Source of the DNA: Phaeoceros laevis
Taxonomy: Eukaryota; Anthocerotophyta; Anthocerotopsida; Notothyladales
Assembly: GCA_049999765.1 (NCBI GenBank)
Contig: JBNGIQ010009037.1
Coordinates: 1-48,836 of the forward strand
Direction of reading: 5' to 3'
DNA: 48,836 bases
The notes beneath the pieces were generated by a model. The model did not search any database. It was not told the origin of the DNA and saw only the letters and a list, made by a program, of their open reading frames with translations. Below are positions 21,861 through 36,857 of this stretch, piece after piece. The translations under genes were made by a program, and so were the position numbers. Each line of letters begins with the position of its first letter. Position 1 is the stretch's first letter.

Positions 21861-23205
21861 CTGACTTGCAGCAGCGCCACGTATTGACAACACCAGATGC
21901 CATAAGATGTACAGACATTCACTTCCTACAGCGAACTATCAAGCATCAGAAACTGTAACAACACGTTATGGAGAAGAGGCCACGCTGTATGCTAACGCAA
22001 CCCGGTAATAGAAACCTTTTGTACGTCAATTGCTCAAGTCTGACTGTGGTAGCAGGAAATCTACAAGGAACTCACAAATCTAAGAAGGGTGCAAAAGAAG
22101 AGCAGACCACCGCAGGTGACAAAATCTCTGATGGCAACATATCCAATAGTGGCGTTCCTGCAATACGCGAACCTGTTGCTGTACGATCCACCAGGGAAAT
22201 TATGATAAGGATGGAAAGATTCATCTCAAAGGTCTCAAACAAGATGACCAACAATGCTGGCGCTTCTCTGTTGAGACTTGGAATGTCGCTCTGAACTGAC
22301 GTCAATCCCCTTGATACCAGATAATTCTTCTTACCCCTACCTCTGGCTCCCACGCTGCCACACACCCTGGAGGCACTCGTGTTGAAGACGTCATACCAAC
22401 TTCCTACTTACTGTCAAAAAGTTGAAGAGCGTCCACACCAAACCCATCCTGAGCATATCCCGCGACCGTTATGGTCCATAAAACTACATTCCATTGAGGG
22501 CCCTTGTTGAACCAGCTGAGCATCCTCAATGAATCCATGCCTTGGAAATAATAGTGACAGACGCATCTCCAAACTTACAACCTGTTCGGATCACTAAACT
22601 TGCCCTACCAAATCAAGGTCCCTCATGTCTGATTCAGTCTGAAAGGAAAGCAGACAATGTTGCATTTGCTTATACGAAGTGGGAGCATCCAGATTCCTCC
22701 CAGATCAGCCCAGTCCAAAACTTCAGTCTGATGAGGCAGTTTGTCATCAAAAGCATCAGCTGTATCTCGTACACCACCACCGAGGTCAGCGAACCGTAAA
22801 ATCCTAAGCAGGACTGTCTTGACACTTCGTCCACCTGTCATCGTCCACATCAGCTCAAGTCCCCTTTGCCTGTATTTGTATGGAAGCTACCTCTCCTGTT
22901 GCCAAAGCCCTAATGCTGCACCGGCTTGGTTGGAGGTGCGAACTTTCGTCACCTTATTATTAGACATACCTCGGTGACAGCACCTGAAAATGCCACGCAC
23001 CCTATTTATGTTACCACTTGTATTCGTCTGCTTTCAATCTAGTCTACCACAAAGTTTGCGGTAGCGAAGGTGACATCGCAGCAGCTTGACTCAGCCCCCC
23101 CCCCCTGCTGAAGGAGTGGCGCCGCGCCTTCGCCTTGTTTCCAGACGAAAAACCTGCCAAGGCAACTGTAATCTTGCTCAGACTGCGCGACCATCAGTGC
23201 ACCTC
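21861..23205. other. Intergenic region between LAX-C and SBH
   Basis: A + strand ORF of 108 codons (21968-22294) and a - strand ORF (22850-22623) have fairly protein-like composition, but I recognise neither and see no exon chain linking them. A C-run precedes the SBH 5' region near 23094-23106. Confidence 0.4.
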
Positions 23206-24144
23206 ATGGAAGACCAGGCGCAGCACCTTCAGCATCCCGGGGTGCGGACCGCCGTTAATGGCGTGCATGCACATTGGGACGGAGTGTTGAGCGATGATAT
23301 GATGGGAACCTTCTTTCCCATCTTAGTATACTGGCTATACGCTGGCTTGTATCACCTTCTGCCCCCTCTAGATCAGTACCGGATGCATTCATGGAGCGAA
23401 AGGGAATCGAAGAACCTGGTTTCTCTCCCTGATGTGGTCAAAGGTGTTTTGCTCCAGCAAGCAATCCAGGCAGCTGTGGCGTTTCTTCTGTTCCAGGTAG
23501 ATTTGACTGTCTCACCTGGCCGCTGGTTGGTGCTTTTAGAAATATTGCACTTTGCAGTTGAGACTAAAGGAGAATTTTTTACATGCAAATTGCAGGTGAC
23601 AGGGTCAGGTGGTGCTGGGAAATTGGCGCAGCCGTCGGTTATGGTGCAAGTAGGGCAGATCCTGGTGGCTATGCTGATTATGGATGCATGGCAGTACTTC
23701 GTGCACAGGTTTATGCATCACAACAAGTATTTGTACCGTCATATTCATTCTCAACACCATAGATTGGTGGTCCCTTACGCAATTGGGGCTCTTTACAACC
23801 ACCCACTCGAGGGCCTGCTTCTGGATACTGCAGGCGGTGGCATTTCGTTTCTTCTATCTGGGATGACTCCCCGGACTGCAGTGTGGTTCTTCTGTTTTGC
23901 GACCATCAAGACAGTGGATGACCACTGCGGGCTCGTGCTGCCGTTCAATCCCTTCCATTATATCTTCCACAACAACACGGCCTACCATGATATTCATCAC
24001 CAGCTACAGGGCACGAAGTATAACTTTTCACAGCCGTTCTTTGTGATGTGGGACAAGCTGCTAGGCACTCACATGCCCTTCAGCCTAGTGAAGAGGCCTG
24101 AGGGTGGGTTTGAGGCACGGATACGGAAAGACTACAAAGAGTGA
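23206..24144 (+). CDS. SBH: Sphinganine C4-hydroxylase (sphingoid base hydroxylase)
   Basis: ER-membrane di-iron hydroxylase that makes phytosphingosine-type (trihydroxy) long-chain bases. Two exons, 23206-23496 and 23596-24144, encode 279 residues, close to the Arabidopsis SBH length of about 260. The three histidine boxes are complete: HRFMH (134-138), HSQHH (148-152) and HDIHH (228-232). Membrane-spanning segments lie near 36-52 and 76-97. Family blocks such as HHRLVVPYAIGALYNHPLEG and QPFFVMWDKLLGTHMP are nearly unchanged. The 99-nt intron 23497-23595 is a multiple of three without a stop, so unspliced RNA would add 33 residues; comparison with the family (LLFQ joined to VTGSG) shows it is an intron. 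The ATG at 23206 gives a slightly longer N-terminus than Arabidopsis; a second candidate is the ATG-ATG before GTFFPILVYW. Confidence 0.92.
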   Translation: MEDQAQHLQHPGVRTAVNGVHAHWDGVLSDDMMGTFFPILVYWLYAGLYHLLPPLDQYRMHSWSERESKNLVSLPDVVKGVLLQQAIQAAVAFLLFQVDLTVSPGRWLVLLEILHFAVETKGEFFTCKLQVTGSGGAGKLAQPSVMVQVGQILVAMLIMDAWQYFVHRFMHHNKYLYRHIHSQHHRLVVPYAIGALYNHPLEGLLLDTAGGGISFLLSGMTPRTAVWFFCFATIKTVDDHCGLVLPFNPFHYIFHNNTAYHDIHHQLQGTKYNFSQPFFVMWDKLLGTHMPFSLVKRPEGGFEARIRKDYKE

Positions 24145-28205
<4,061 letters not shown>

Positions 28206-29240
28206 ACACCGATTTTGCAGGTCCACTATGATCAAGTGCTCGACTTGTATACTAGTAGCTCAGCTATTATGCAGCATGACGGTGGCGGTGGCTGTCAGAA
28301 ATTCTGAGGATGATTTTTTGTCAGATTCGTGATCAATTTATGTGATATCCCATTTCCATCCTGGTGGTGGGTTTTTCGTGTAGAACAGTCAAACCAGGCC
28401 ACTGGTTTTTTTCCGAAGTACCTTGCTGCACAGGTTTCTTCCAAGGTGTTGCTTCTGTAAGCTTTGCAGGGGCTGGACATTCTGGGGTATTGTTGATCAT
28501 TCATTGCTAGCAGCTGTATACTAATAGCAGGAGAGGCTGTGAGGTGCATATGTCATGTACTGTCAAGTTGAACAATTTATGCCTTTACCCGAAAGGTTTG
28601 GCGAATGTGGAAATGTGCATATGTTCTATCTTTTGTGCGACCTGCCAAGGAGCCGGCGTTTGTCGCCCTCAATAGTGATCGCGAACAACCTTACCTTTTT
28701 GCGTTTTCACCATACCAAAGCACCAAATAACCTCTCGTGCCGTTGGTGTAACTTGAGACCGACTTGGAGCTATTGGGTAGAGCAAGGAGTAAATGGAATG
28801 ATTCCAGAGAATTTTAGGCGGAGTTGTTTGCACGGCGGTCTGGTTAGGAAGCCTGTCGAAAAATAGAAGTCTCCAGACTACTCCACTGCTCGTGCTCAAA
28901 GCATTGCGTTCCTCCATCCCTGCTCCCAGTATTGCTTCCTCTCCTGCTTTGTCTCACGCTCGTGCTTCCTCCCGGCTTCTCGGCCCCAATCGGCGCTTGC
29001 TTCCAGTAGCTACATCGCTGCCTGAGTCTGTGCTCGAACCGCTCCTGCACTCCGCTACGCCTGGAAGGTACTGGCCGCTGGTTCTTGTTGGGGCTGAAGT
29101 CTTCTCAATGTTGGAAGGTTCATGGCGACCTCTAATCTGGGTTGATTTGATGCGTGCTACGCAAGTGATGAAGTGTTTAGTCGAGCTTCGGTTGTACTCA
29201 TTTTGAGAAGGTCCACGCTGGTTTATCAGAGGTTTCGGTA
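28206..29240. other. Intergenic region between PECT1 and the FKBP gene
   Basis: Roughly 1 kb holding the PECT1 3' UTR and the FKBP promoter and leader. A Ser/Pro/Ala-rich reading frame at 28892-29068 looks like a transit peptide but has no ATG and is probably 5' leader. Nothing else is recognisable. Confidence 0.4.
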
Positions 29241-32200
29241 ATGGCGGACGACTTCGAGCTTCCTGATGCTGAGGAAGACCTTGCGAATGAGGATTTCAAC
29301 TTCCAGAATGAAGCAACATCGGCTGGCCCACAGAAGGTTGGAGAGGAAAAGGAAATTGTCAAGGGAGGCATCAAGAAGCTGTTGCAGAAGGAAGGAGCCG
29401 GGTGGGAGACTCCAGAAGCTGGAGACGAGGTGAAAGGTGAGAGCCGCCGCAAATTTCGGCGTCACCATTATTCAACATCGTGCTTGGCTATGGCTGACAT
29501 TTTTGGCGTAATTGACGGCAGTGCATTATACTGGAACTTTGCTGGATGGCACTAAATTCGACTCGAGCCTGGACAGGGGAGAACCCTTCACTTTCAAGCT
29601 TGGTCAAGGTATTGCTCGTTTTCTTATTTCTAGGTCGAAGTACGAGTGCATTGCAGCTGAGTGGGAGCCTGATGCATTATGCACGCTGAACAGGTCAGGT
29701 TATCAAGGGATGGGATCAGGGCGTGGGGACTATGAAGAAAGGGGAAGTCTCTGTGTTTACCATTCAACCCGAATATGCTTACGGAGAAAACGGCGCACCC
29801 CCTACTATTCCACCAAACGCCACCCTGAAGTTTGAGATTGAGCTCTTGTCCTGGGCCAGCGTCAAAGACATCTGCAAAGATGGCGGTGTCTACAAGAAGA
29901 TTGTCACTGAAGGGGAGAAGTGGGAAAACCCTAAGGATGCAGATGAAGTGACCAGTAAGTCTTGGGCTTCCCAAGTGTCATTTCTGTGTGTTTGACAGTT
30001 TTTGCAATTATCAGGTTTGGAGGCTGATTAATTTTTTGTGTTATGATATCTTTTGAAATTGCAGTCAAGTTTGAAGCAAGGCTTGCGGATGGCACTGTGA
30101 TTGAGAAAACTCCTGAAGAAGGTGTTGAATTCTATCTTGGTGAAGGTATAATCTGGCCACTCAAGTCCACAGTGTGCAGAATTTGTTAGTACGTAGTACA
30201 AGGTTTGCATGGAGTCTGAGGATTCTGGTACTTTGTTTGGTACCTTTTGCAGGTTATTTTGTCCCTGCAATTGCCAAAGCAGTAAAGACAATGAAGAAGT
30301 CTGAGAAAGTCCAATTGACTGTAAAGCCTTCATGTAAGTGTAGTAGTTCCCTTTTTTTAGTTTTTCTCTGTATAAGTGTTGTCCAAAATGTCCCGTTGGT
30401 AACATTATTGTGCTTCTATTCTAAACCAGATGGGTTTGGCGATACGGGAAGGCCTGCTTCAGGTGGTTTGGCAGCAGTTCCACCTAACGCTACTCTGACA
30501 ATTGATCTTGAACTGCTTTCCTGGAAGTCTGTTGAGGAAGTGACAGATGACAAGAGGGTTATTAAGAAGATTGTAAAACCTGGGGAAGGTTATGACAAAC
30601 CAAATGACGGAGCAACTGTCCAAGGTTGGGGCTCTAATGCGTGCAGTTGCCTACATTGAGATGATTGATTGAGCGCTGAAACCTGACTTCAGTCAGGACG
30701 ATGTGATTTGTGGTTTCGACTTCTTTTCGAACTTGAATTGTTTGTGGTCTACTTCTTCCATGACGCTGTTTCCGAGACTTATACTCGCTTGCTTGGCACT
30801 GCAGTGAGGTACATTGGAAAATTGGCAGATGGAACCGTATTTGAGAAGAAAGGGCAGGATGATGAGCCTTTTGAGTTTGTTGCTGATGAAGGTATGTGAG
30901 TTGGGTGCCGTAGTGGATCAAATTTTGCATAACCTTCAAATGTTTTCATGGTGTTGGGATGCTGACTTTTTGTGATGGAACTATCAGAGCAAGTCATTGC
31001 TGGTCTTGATAGAGCTATTGGCACAATGAAGAAAGGCGAAGTTGCTCTTCTCACTATTGCCCCAGACTACGGATTTGGTGAAGTAGAGACAAAAAGGGAT
31101 CTGGCAACTGTGCCTGCCAATTCCACATTGACATATGAACTGGAGCTAGTCTCATTTGTGAAGGTAAGTTGAACTTAGCTGCAAGGATTGATTTTTTTCG
31201 AGGCCATCTGATGTGCTTCCCCTTGGATGAGACATGAGCAACACCTCAAAACATCAAGAAACTTGGCAGGAAAAGGAATCCTGGGATCTGGATAATGCTG
31301 AGAAACCAGTTTTTGCTGCAAAGAAAAAGGAAGAGGGCAACATTTTATACAAGGCTGGAAAGTACTGGAGAGCTTCAAAGAAGTATGAGAAGGTACGATT
31401 CTCTGGAGCAGATATCATTTTGTTTCTCTTCTTTTTGTTTGTGTATTGAGGAATTGACCTCCTTGCAGGCTGTGAAATACATCGAGCATGACAGTGCTTT
31501 TGATGACGAGCAAAAGAAACAGTCTAAAGTTGTGAAGGTCAGCTGCTATCTGAACAATGCAGCATGCAAACTGAAGCTGAAAAGCTATCACGATGCTATC
31601 AAAATGGCCACGAAGGTCAGTTAATCTGGAGTCCTTTCCCCGTTGCATGCTACTGTGTCCAGGGCAGTGTTGTTCTATCTTGAAGTATGTAACGCTTTCT
31701 GCCCTGCAGGCACTGGAGGCTGAATCTTCAAATGTGAAGGCCTTGTTTAGAAGAGCTCAAGCTTACTTGGAGACAGCAGATTATGATTTAGCGGAATGGG
31801 ACATCAAGAAGGCTTTAGAACTTGATCCCAATAACAAGTAATAACCTCTCGAACTAGCATTGTACTTGCTTTCTTTTTGTTTTATTGAAGACCGTGAAGT
31901 GATCATGTTCCTCTAAGTACGGTTTTTTTGTTCTTTGCAGGGAGGTGTTGGTCCTCAGGAAGACGTTGAAGCAAAAGCAGATTGAACAGAACAAGAAGGA
32001 AGCAAAACTGTATGGCAACATGTTTGCCCGGTTGAGCAAGCTTGAAGCCAAGGAAGCGAAGGTATCTAGTTGTATGCCATAGAGTCCAGAGTTTACCAAT
32101 TTTGTGAACAGCAGATTCTGGCTGTTTGTGTCTCACTTTTGTTTATTGTATGATGGTGCTGTGCCACGAAGTACTGACTTGGTTAAAAATTTCTTGGGTA

Positions 32201-32321
32201 GCAGACAATTGAGCCCATGGAGGAGGACAAGGTGAAATCCCAGGATAATGGCATTGCCAATGGGAATGCGGCAGACCTGAGAGCAGAGGGAGTTGAGTCA
32301 ATGGCAGTCGACAAGGAGTAG
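29241..32321 (+). CDS. Multi-domain FKBP peptidyl-prolyl isomerase with TPRs (ROF1/FKBP62 type)
   Basis: Thirteen exons: 29241-29436, 29522-29608, 29694-29954, 30065-30145, 30253-30333, 30430-30624, 30805-30891, 30988-31163, 31270-31392, 31469-31615, 31710-31837, 31941-32061 and 32205-32321, giving 599 residues. Three FKBP domains lie at about 50-152, 168-270 and 285-388, then a TPR region (about 400-520) and a charged tail that would hold the calmodulin-binding site. Domain 1 keeps the catalytic set ([19 protein letters not shown] with W101, YAYGE). Domain 2 has lost it (ADGTVIEK, no VIKGW) and domain 3 has [10 protein letters not shown] with Leu in place of the Trp. This pattern is known for plant ROF proteins, where domain 1 is the active one and the TPRs bind HSP90. 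The likely role is cytosolic co-chaperone in heat response. Each FKBP domain is split at equivalent positions, which supports internal triplication. Confidence 0.93.
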
Positions 32322-32848
32322 GTCCGAAGGTGGGTCGCATTGTAGAGATCCTTATTTAAGTAGGCCTCGGGAGGTATTCACTCAAAGGTGAGAAACGACC
32401 ATGCAAAATGGAAGCAGTGGTTGTAGTACCAGCGGAAAGATGATGGACAATCCGTGACATGTGTGTATCATGATCTATCTGGATTGACGATTAGAAACGT
32501 TTGCACTCCACTATGTTGAATTCAGACGAACTGTCGCGCAATGGAATGAGTCGGTGAGTCTATGAAGACTGCAACGAATAAAAAGCTGAAAATGAATATT
32601 TTCACCTCGTAAATTACGCCAATTACCGTTCACAAGCACGCCCAATTTATATGGGCATGTGGCATAGGGTCGGATGACTCGGATCAGTCATAATTTAGGT
32701 TTGTTAAACCCCTCTTTGACGACTTAGGGCTCCCGCGCGGCTGCATCAGCCTCTCTCCAATCGAGCGAATTGTTGAAGCAGCTGCCGTCGCTGGAGCTGG
32801 CGCCAGCAGCACTGGTGGAGCAAAGCTGGAGCAGAAGCGGGCGCAGCC
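32322..32848. other. Intergenic/promoter region of RPS9
   Basis: About 530 bp between the FKBP stop and the RPS9 ATG. It contains gcccaatttatatgggc (about 32640-32656), an inverted pair of TGGGC-type words resembling site II elements, and a ttaggg half telo-box near 32724. These fit a ribosomal-protein promoter but are short words. Confidence 0.35.
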
Positions 32849-33727
32849 ATGGTGCATGTAGCCTTCTACCGGAACTATGGTAAGACCTTTAAGAAGCCGC
32901 GGCGTCCCTTCGAGAAGGAGCGGCTTGATGCGGAGCTGAAGCTAGTTGGAGAGTATGGTCTTCGCAACAAGCGGGAGCTGTGGCGCGTGCAGTATGCCCT
33001 TAGTCGAATCCGCAACAATGCCCGGATGTTGCTGACCCTGGATGAGAAGAATACACGCCGTATCTTCGAGGGAGAGGCGCTGCTTCGTCGGATGAATAGG
33101 TTCGTATTCCTCTGCAGTGCTTTGATGCAGCAGTATCTGGCGGCACATACAGCAAATCCGGGGTTTTGGTGGGCTAGGCGGGTACGGTTGAAACTGCAGG
33201 ACGGCAATGCGGTGATGTGTGAAATTTTAGAGCTGCGTACTCTTGAAATTGCGTCGTGGCGGTCTGTGTGACAGATTGCTGCTCTAGGAAATTTAGGTCA
33301 GCTGTGTTCATGTTCAGGGATTGTTTGTGAGTCAGATCGGTCTCAGAGAAGGTGACGGTAGCTTGTCTCGTATTCCTGCAGGTATGGCTTGTTGGATGAG
33401 AGCCAGCTGAAGCTGGATTATGTGCTGGCTTTGACTGTCGAGAACTTTCTGGAGCGGCGCCTGCAGACTTTGGTTTTCAAGTCTGGCATGGCCAAATCCA
33501 TTCATCATGCTCGCGTACTCATCAAGCAAAGGCACATCAGAGTCGGAAAGCAGATTGTGAATGTGGCTTCTTTCCTGGTCCGGGTGGACTCCCAGAAGCA
33601 CATCGATTTTGCCCTGTCTAGCCCTCTGGGTGGCGGCCGCCCTGGTCGCGTGAAGAGGAAAAACTTGAAGGCAGCATCCAAGAAGGCTGCTGGAGGTGAC
33701 GGAGATGAGGAGGAAGATGACGAATAG
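32849..33727 (+). CDS. RPS9: 40S ribosomal protein S9 (uS4)
   Basis: Two exons, 32849-33099 and 33382-33727, encode 198 residues, the normal length. The sequence follows the eukaryotic uS4 consensus throughout: [20 protein letters not shown] at the start, then [57 protein letters not shown], the S4 RNA-binding domain with [19 protein letters not shown], and [14 protein letters not shown]. The acidic tail DGDEEEDDE closes it. It is an early-binding small-subunit protein located near the mRNA entry site. The single intron of 282 nt splits an Arg codon (AG|G) and is larger than most introns in the window; I looked in it for a snoRNA and saw none convincing. Confidence 0.96.
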
Positions 33728-34859
33728 GCAGTGGATATAGAAATTTCCTCTCAGCCAGAGAAGGATTGTTGTCGCTAATGGTCAGGATGCTCGTCCATAT
33801 GCTGGGCAACATATCTGTTCTGCTAGACTTAGGCAAAGGTTCTGTTCCACAGTTTTGTTTGGAATGGTCTCCATGTCATATACTTGGAGAATTATTGATT
33901 TGCCTTGCAACCGTCCTCCTGTGTTGTTTCTATGGTGTCAGACTTACTGACTTGAGGCTTGCTGTTGAAAGGTTTCTACTCTGTAACAGTGAGGCGGAGG
34001 TAGCTTGCCTGATGGTGATACTGCAATTGACGCGTTTGTCCTTTGTTCCTGCATTTGCTTCGCCCTGTTTCCTTAGGTGGACAACATTGTCTATTTGTAT
34101 AGCTGTGTGCAGACGGCTAGCACATCAAACTGATTGCCCGTGGCATTGGCCCAAGCGTTGTTCCAAATCCACCTCTGCAATCGGAACAACCTGATCTGAA
34201 GGTACAACCTTCATCCGGGATATAGGTCCATGTACTCCGGTAGCATCTGGGGCACAGGAATAATAAGCGACGTTTCCGAGTTGATAGGTCAGTCCTGCAA
34301 CAGTTTCATTCCTCCCCCTAACCTCACAGCCGGACCTAAGTCTGAAGGAGTAGAATTCCTGAAAGGAGACGGTGAGCGTCTCTGTAGAAATTATCACTTG
34401 AAGTCTTGAACCGTGTAGTACGTGCACCCAGTAACCCAGCCAGGTTAGGTTTTTGAGACCTTGTTATACGCCAACTTCCTTCGTCAAATGGTTTTCGGTG
34501 AGACGTGCTACATTGTTAGGACACCGAGAAGGATTGATCTCGGTACACCTTACGTACGACTCCATCGAGGCAGGCATGCCGAGGCTTCGGTAACTCTAAG
34601 GCTCTTGATGGTAAGCTCCTCTCGAGAGTACGAAGTTGGAGAGCATTTCATTCCACAGTATGAGGATGCCAACTCTTAATCTTGATTTCCACTGCAGAAC
34701 CTATGAAAACTGCAGGCACAAGTTCACATATAGACTATCTGTTCACCTGAAATCTTTTTTGGTATCTGCAAAGCAAGTTTTTGGTCAACTTGAGAACCCA
34801 CGGATCCCTGGATTGCGTGGCTCATAATCGGAGGCATTGAGTGTTCCGAACTGCCGACC
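33728..34859. other. Unassigned region downstream of RPS9
   Basis: RPS9 3' flank, then about 1 kb without a recognisable gene. A - strand ORF of about 100 codons (34427-34125) with LTYQLGNVAYYSCAPDATG is protein-like but unknown to me. It lies downstream, in the same direction, of the LRR relic and might be part of it. Confidence 0.35.
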
Positions 34860-35570
34860 ACCCAGGATGGGGTCCGAGAGCAAGCCTAGGTTATTGGCCA
34901 CCTTGAACCAATAACCACCTTTAACTTGCTCAGGAACTTGAGCTGGGGGAGACAAGGTGGGATGGAACTGTCAGCTTGTTGGACTCGGATGTCAATGAAC
35001 CCCACTGCTTTTAATTCACTGAATGTGAGAGGAATGGGGCTTGCCAGCTTGGTCGTACGCCAGGTTGAAAAACTGCTCTGGAAAGGTACCACTTACCAGC
35101 AGAGAGGAGTTGTTGCACTTGGACATCATTAGAGGTTGAAGGAAGAGACCCACTCCTTCAGCTGATTGGCTTGCAACAATATGGTTTTGAGAGCATGGCA
35201 ACGCTAGCTGCTGAAGATGCATATGCTACTAGGAATTAATGGCTCCTGCAACCAGCCAACCACACCAAAAATGCTTCAAGGTGACTGTCATGGAAACCAC
35301 AGCACAGCACTTGGGTGTGAGTGAGTTGCTGTTTTTCCAGCAGAAACCACAAAAGACATGTCTGTGATGTCCACCTGTGAGCTGACTCTTCTTGGAAAGA
35401 CTGATACTGATCAGACTGCTGTTTGCTCCTAGTTCCGAAAGAAGGGAGCCCGTGAGTCGGTTGGACGAGAGGTCAAGGATTTCCCGACCACTTCCAAGTG
35501 CTGCTGGAATGCTGCCTTCCAAGATGTTGTCGATAATTGCTTGGATTTACAGAGATTGTAAAAAGAGAAC
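34860..35570 (-). pseudogene. Relic of an extracellular leucine-rich-repeat gene
   Basis: On the minus strand, plant-type LRRs can be read in pieces. At about 35560-35360 there is NILEGSIPAALGSGREILD followed by SSNRLTGSLLSELGANSSLI, the LxxNxLxGxIP pattern. At about 35060-34900 there is PIPLTFSELKAVGFIDIRV then SIPPCLPQLKFLSKLKVV, and at about 34890-34800 LGLLSDPILGGRQFGTL. The pieces are in different frames with stops between them, and unrelated sequence sits in the gap at 35350-35110. No kinase domain or signal peptide is visible. The pattern fits a receptor-like kinase or receptor-like protein ectodomain, now dead. Confidence 0.65.
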
Positions 35571-35750
35571 TGCTTGAAGGAAGGAAACATAGTACTAGGC
35601 AATTGCCTTGTAAATATGTATGCCAAATGTGGCGAGTTGCAACTCGCCACATTCCAATTGGAAGATGCACACATATGTAGTGTGTGACAGTGTGGCCACA
35701 AGGAATGCGGTAACATGAAATGCAATGATAGATGGAAACACTTCCCTTCT
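35560..35750 (+). pseudogene. PPR gene fragment
   Basis: On the plus strand the sequence reads GRNIVLGNCLVNMYAKCGEL, a classical plant PPR segment, then after a frame change DSVATRNAVT-stop-NAMIDGNT, the part that normally reads VFDxxxxRNVVSWNAMIDGY. A TGA replaces the expected Trp codon. Only one to two repeats remain. A perfect 28-bp palindrome (35626-35653) lies between the two halves. It overlaps the end of the LRR relic on the other strand. Confidence 0.7.
35626..35653. repeat. Perfect 28-bp palindrome
   Basis: The 14 bases aatgtggcgagttg are followed directly by their exact reverse complement, with no spacer. It lies inside a PPR relic. Confidence 0.9.
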
Positions 35751-35799
35751 TCCAAGACACGAAATTCAATGACATTGAAACATAACATTCCAGGTCTGG

Positions 35800-36290
35800 T
35801 TGGGAACTGGGCGAATCATGAAAGTTTGTCTCTCCTCCACGTAGTTGTTGCACATTTGGGTGTTGATTATCTCTGACTCCATGGCGACGCAGCCGGGGGA
35901 CACGATCGACAGCTGCGCATGCATGCATGTGCACACCACATTTCAACATTGCAAATCGCTACATTCAGGATCTGTCCATCGCGATCAGTAGCGGTGAGCA
36001 AAGAAATTAAATCCTACAAAAAAATGTAGATCGACTGGCCGATTCCAAGGCGTCACAAAGAGGCAAATGCATATGGTACCAAACGAGTGACCAATCAGCT
36101 TATTTACCCAACGTCGTGAGCAGCAGCAGCCCGGGCATATGCAATTGCCATGGCAAGGGGACAGTAGAGCGAGCCATTTCAAGAGTCCTGAAAGATTGAA
36201 AGGTTCCAAGCTCGAAGTCGTCGTTGATGCACTCTGACACACTATGTATGCGCACCAGGGCCTCCTACTTTATATGTAAACCATGGCGCG
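35800..36290 (-). pseudogene. Fragment of an unknown small secreted-protein gene, copy 1
   Basis: The minus strand has a TATA-like word catataaag (36276-36268), an ATG at 36177-36175, and a first exon MARSTVPLPWQLHMPG followed by LLLLTTLG that looks like a signal peptide, ending at a gtaaat donor (36108/36107). Further on, at about 35900-35800, comes MESEIINTQMCNNYVEERQT followed by FMIRPVPNQT. The phases of these parts do not join with any acceptor I can see. The 5' flank and the MCNNYVEE part are duplicated at 42560-42900. I do not recognise the family. Confidence 0.4.
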
Positions 36291-36857
36291 TGGGATTGGA
36301 TGTCCAGCACTCACTACAAGAATCGCGGCACTTGCGTAACTCGTAACTTTATCGCTTGCGTATCGAGTTAGGGGCCGTGCCGTATCCATGATGCCTTTTG
36401 TTATCTCGCACGTCAAACACTATTCATTCATTCATTTCATTTATCGAATTATGGGTAACTGAGTCAACTGACCCTCTTAACGCAAGTCGGTTGGTTGTTA
36501 GGGTTTCGTCCGGCCGTCGGGTGTCAGCCCCCGCTGCAGGTATCGGAGGAAAGGTTGTGCTCATCTACACAAATCGGCTTGAAAGATGATCTTCATGGAG
36601 AAGCATTATGACGTCTAGTTACAAAAGTAATAGTAGAAAAGGTAGAAAAGGGCATGCTGAAAGGAGAATGAACTAAATGCTTTGTGGTTTCTTGTGTGCC
36701 GTAATTGGACCCGATCTCACTATAATTGCAAATGATCTAAGATTTCATTAAGCAAATTGTGAGAAGAAGGAGAGGAACTTCAATAGATGCTTATGGGTCC
36801 AATAGGTCCACACGGTGTTTTAGAGGTGATTACTTGATATAATCATGTGAGCCTTAG
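36291..36857. other. Intergenic region
   Basis: No gene recognised. Base composition becomes AT-rich towards the following minus-strand gene; its 3' flank lies here. Confidence 0.4.

Noticed and set aside
23596-24144. SBH as a single-exon gene from 23086
   Set aside because: The upstream start would be TTG, and family comparison shows that 23497-23595 is an intron.
28892-29068. Open frame resembling a chloroplast transit peptide (Ser/Ala/Arg-rich)
   Set aside because: It has no ATG, lies directly upstream of the FKBP start and is best explained as 5' leader of that gene.
33100-33381. Possible C/D snoRNA in the RPS9 intron
   Set aside because: A C-box-like gtgatgt is present, but I found no matching D box or terminal stem.
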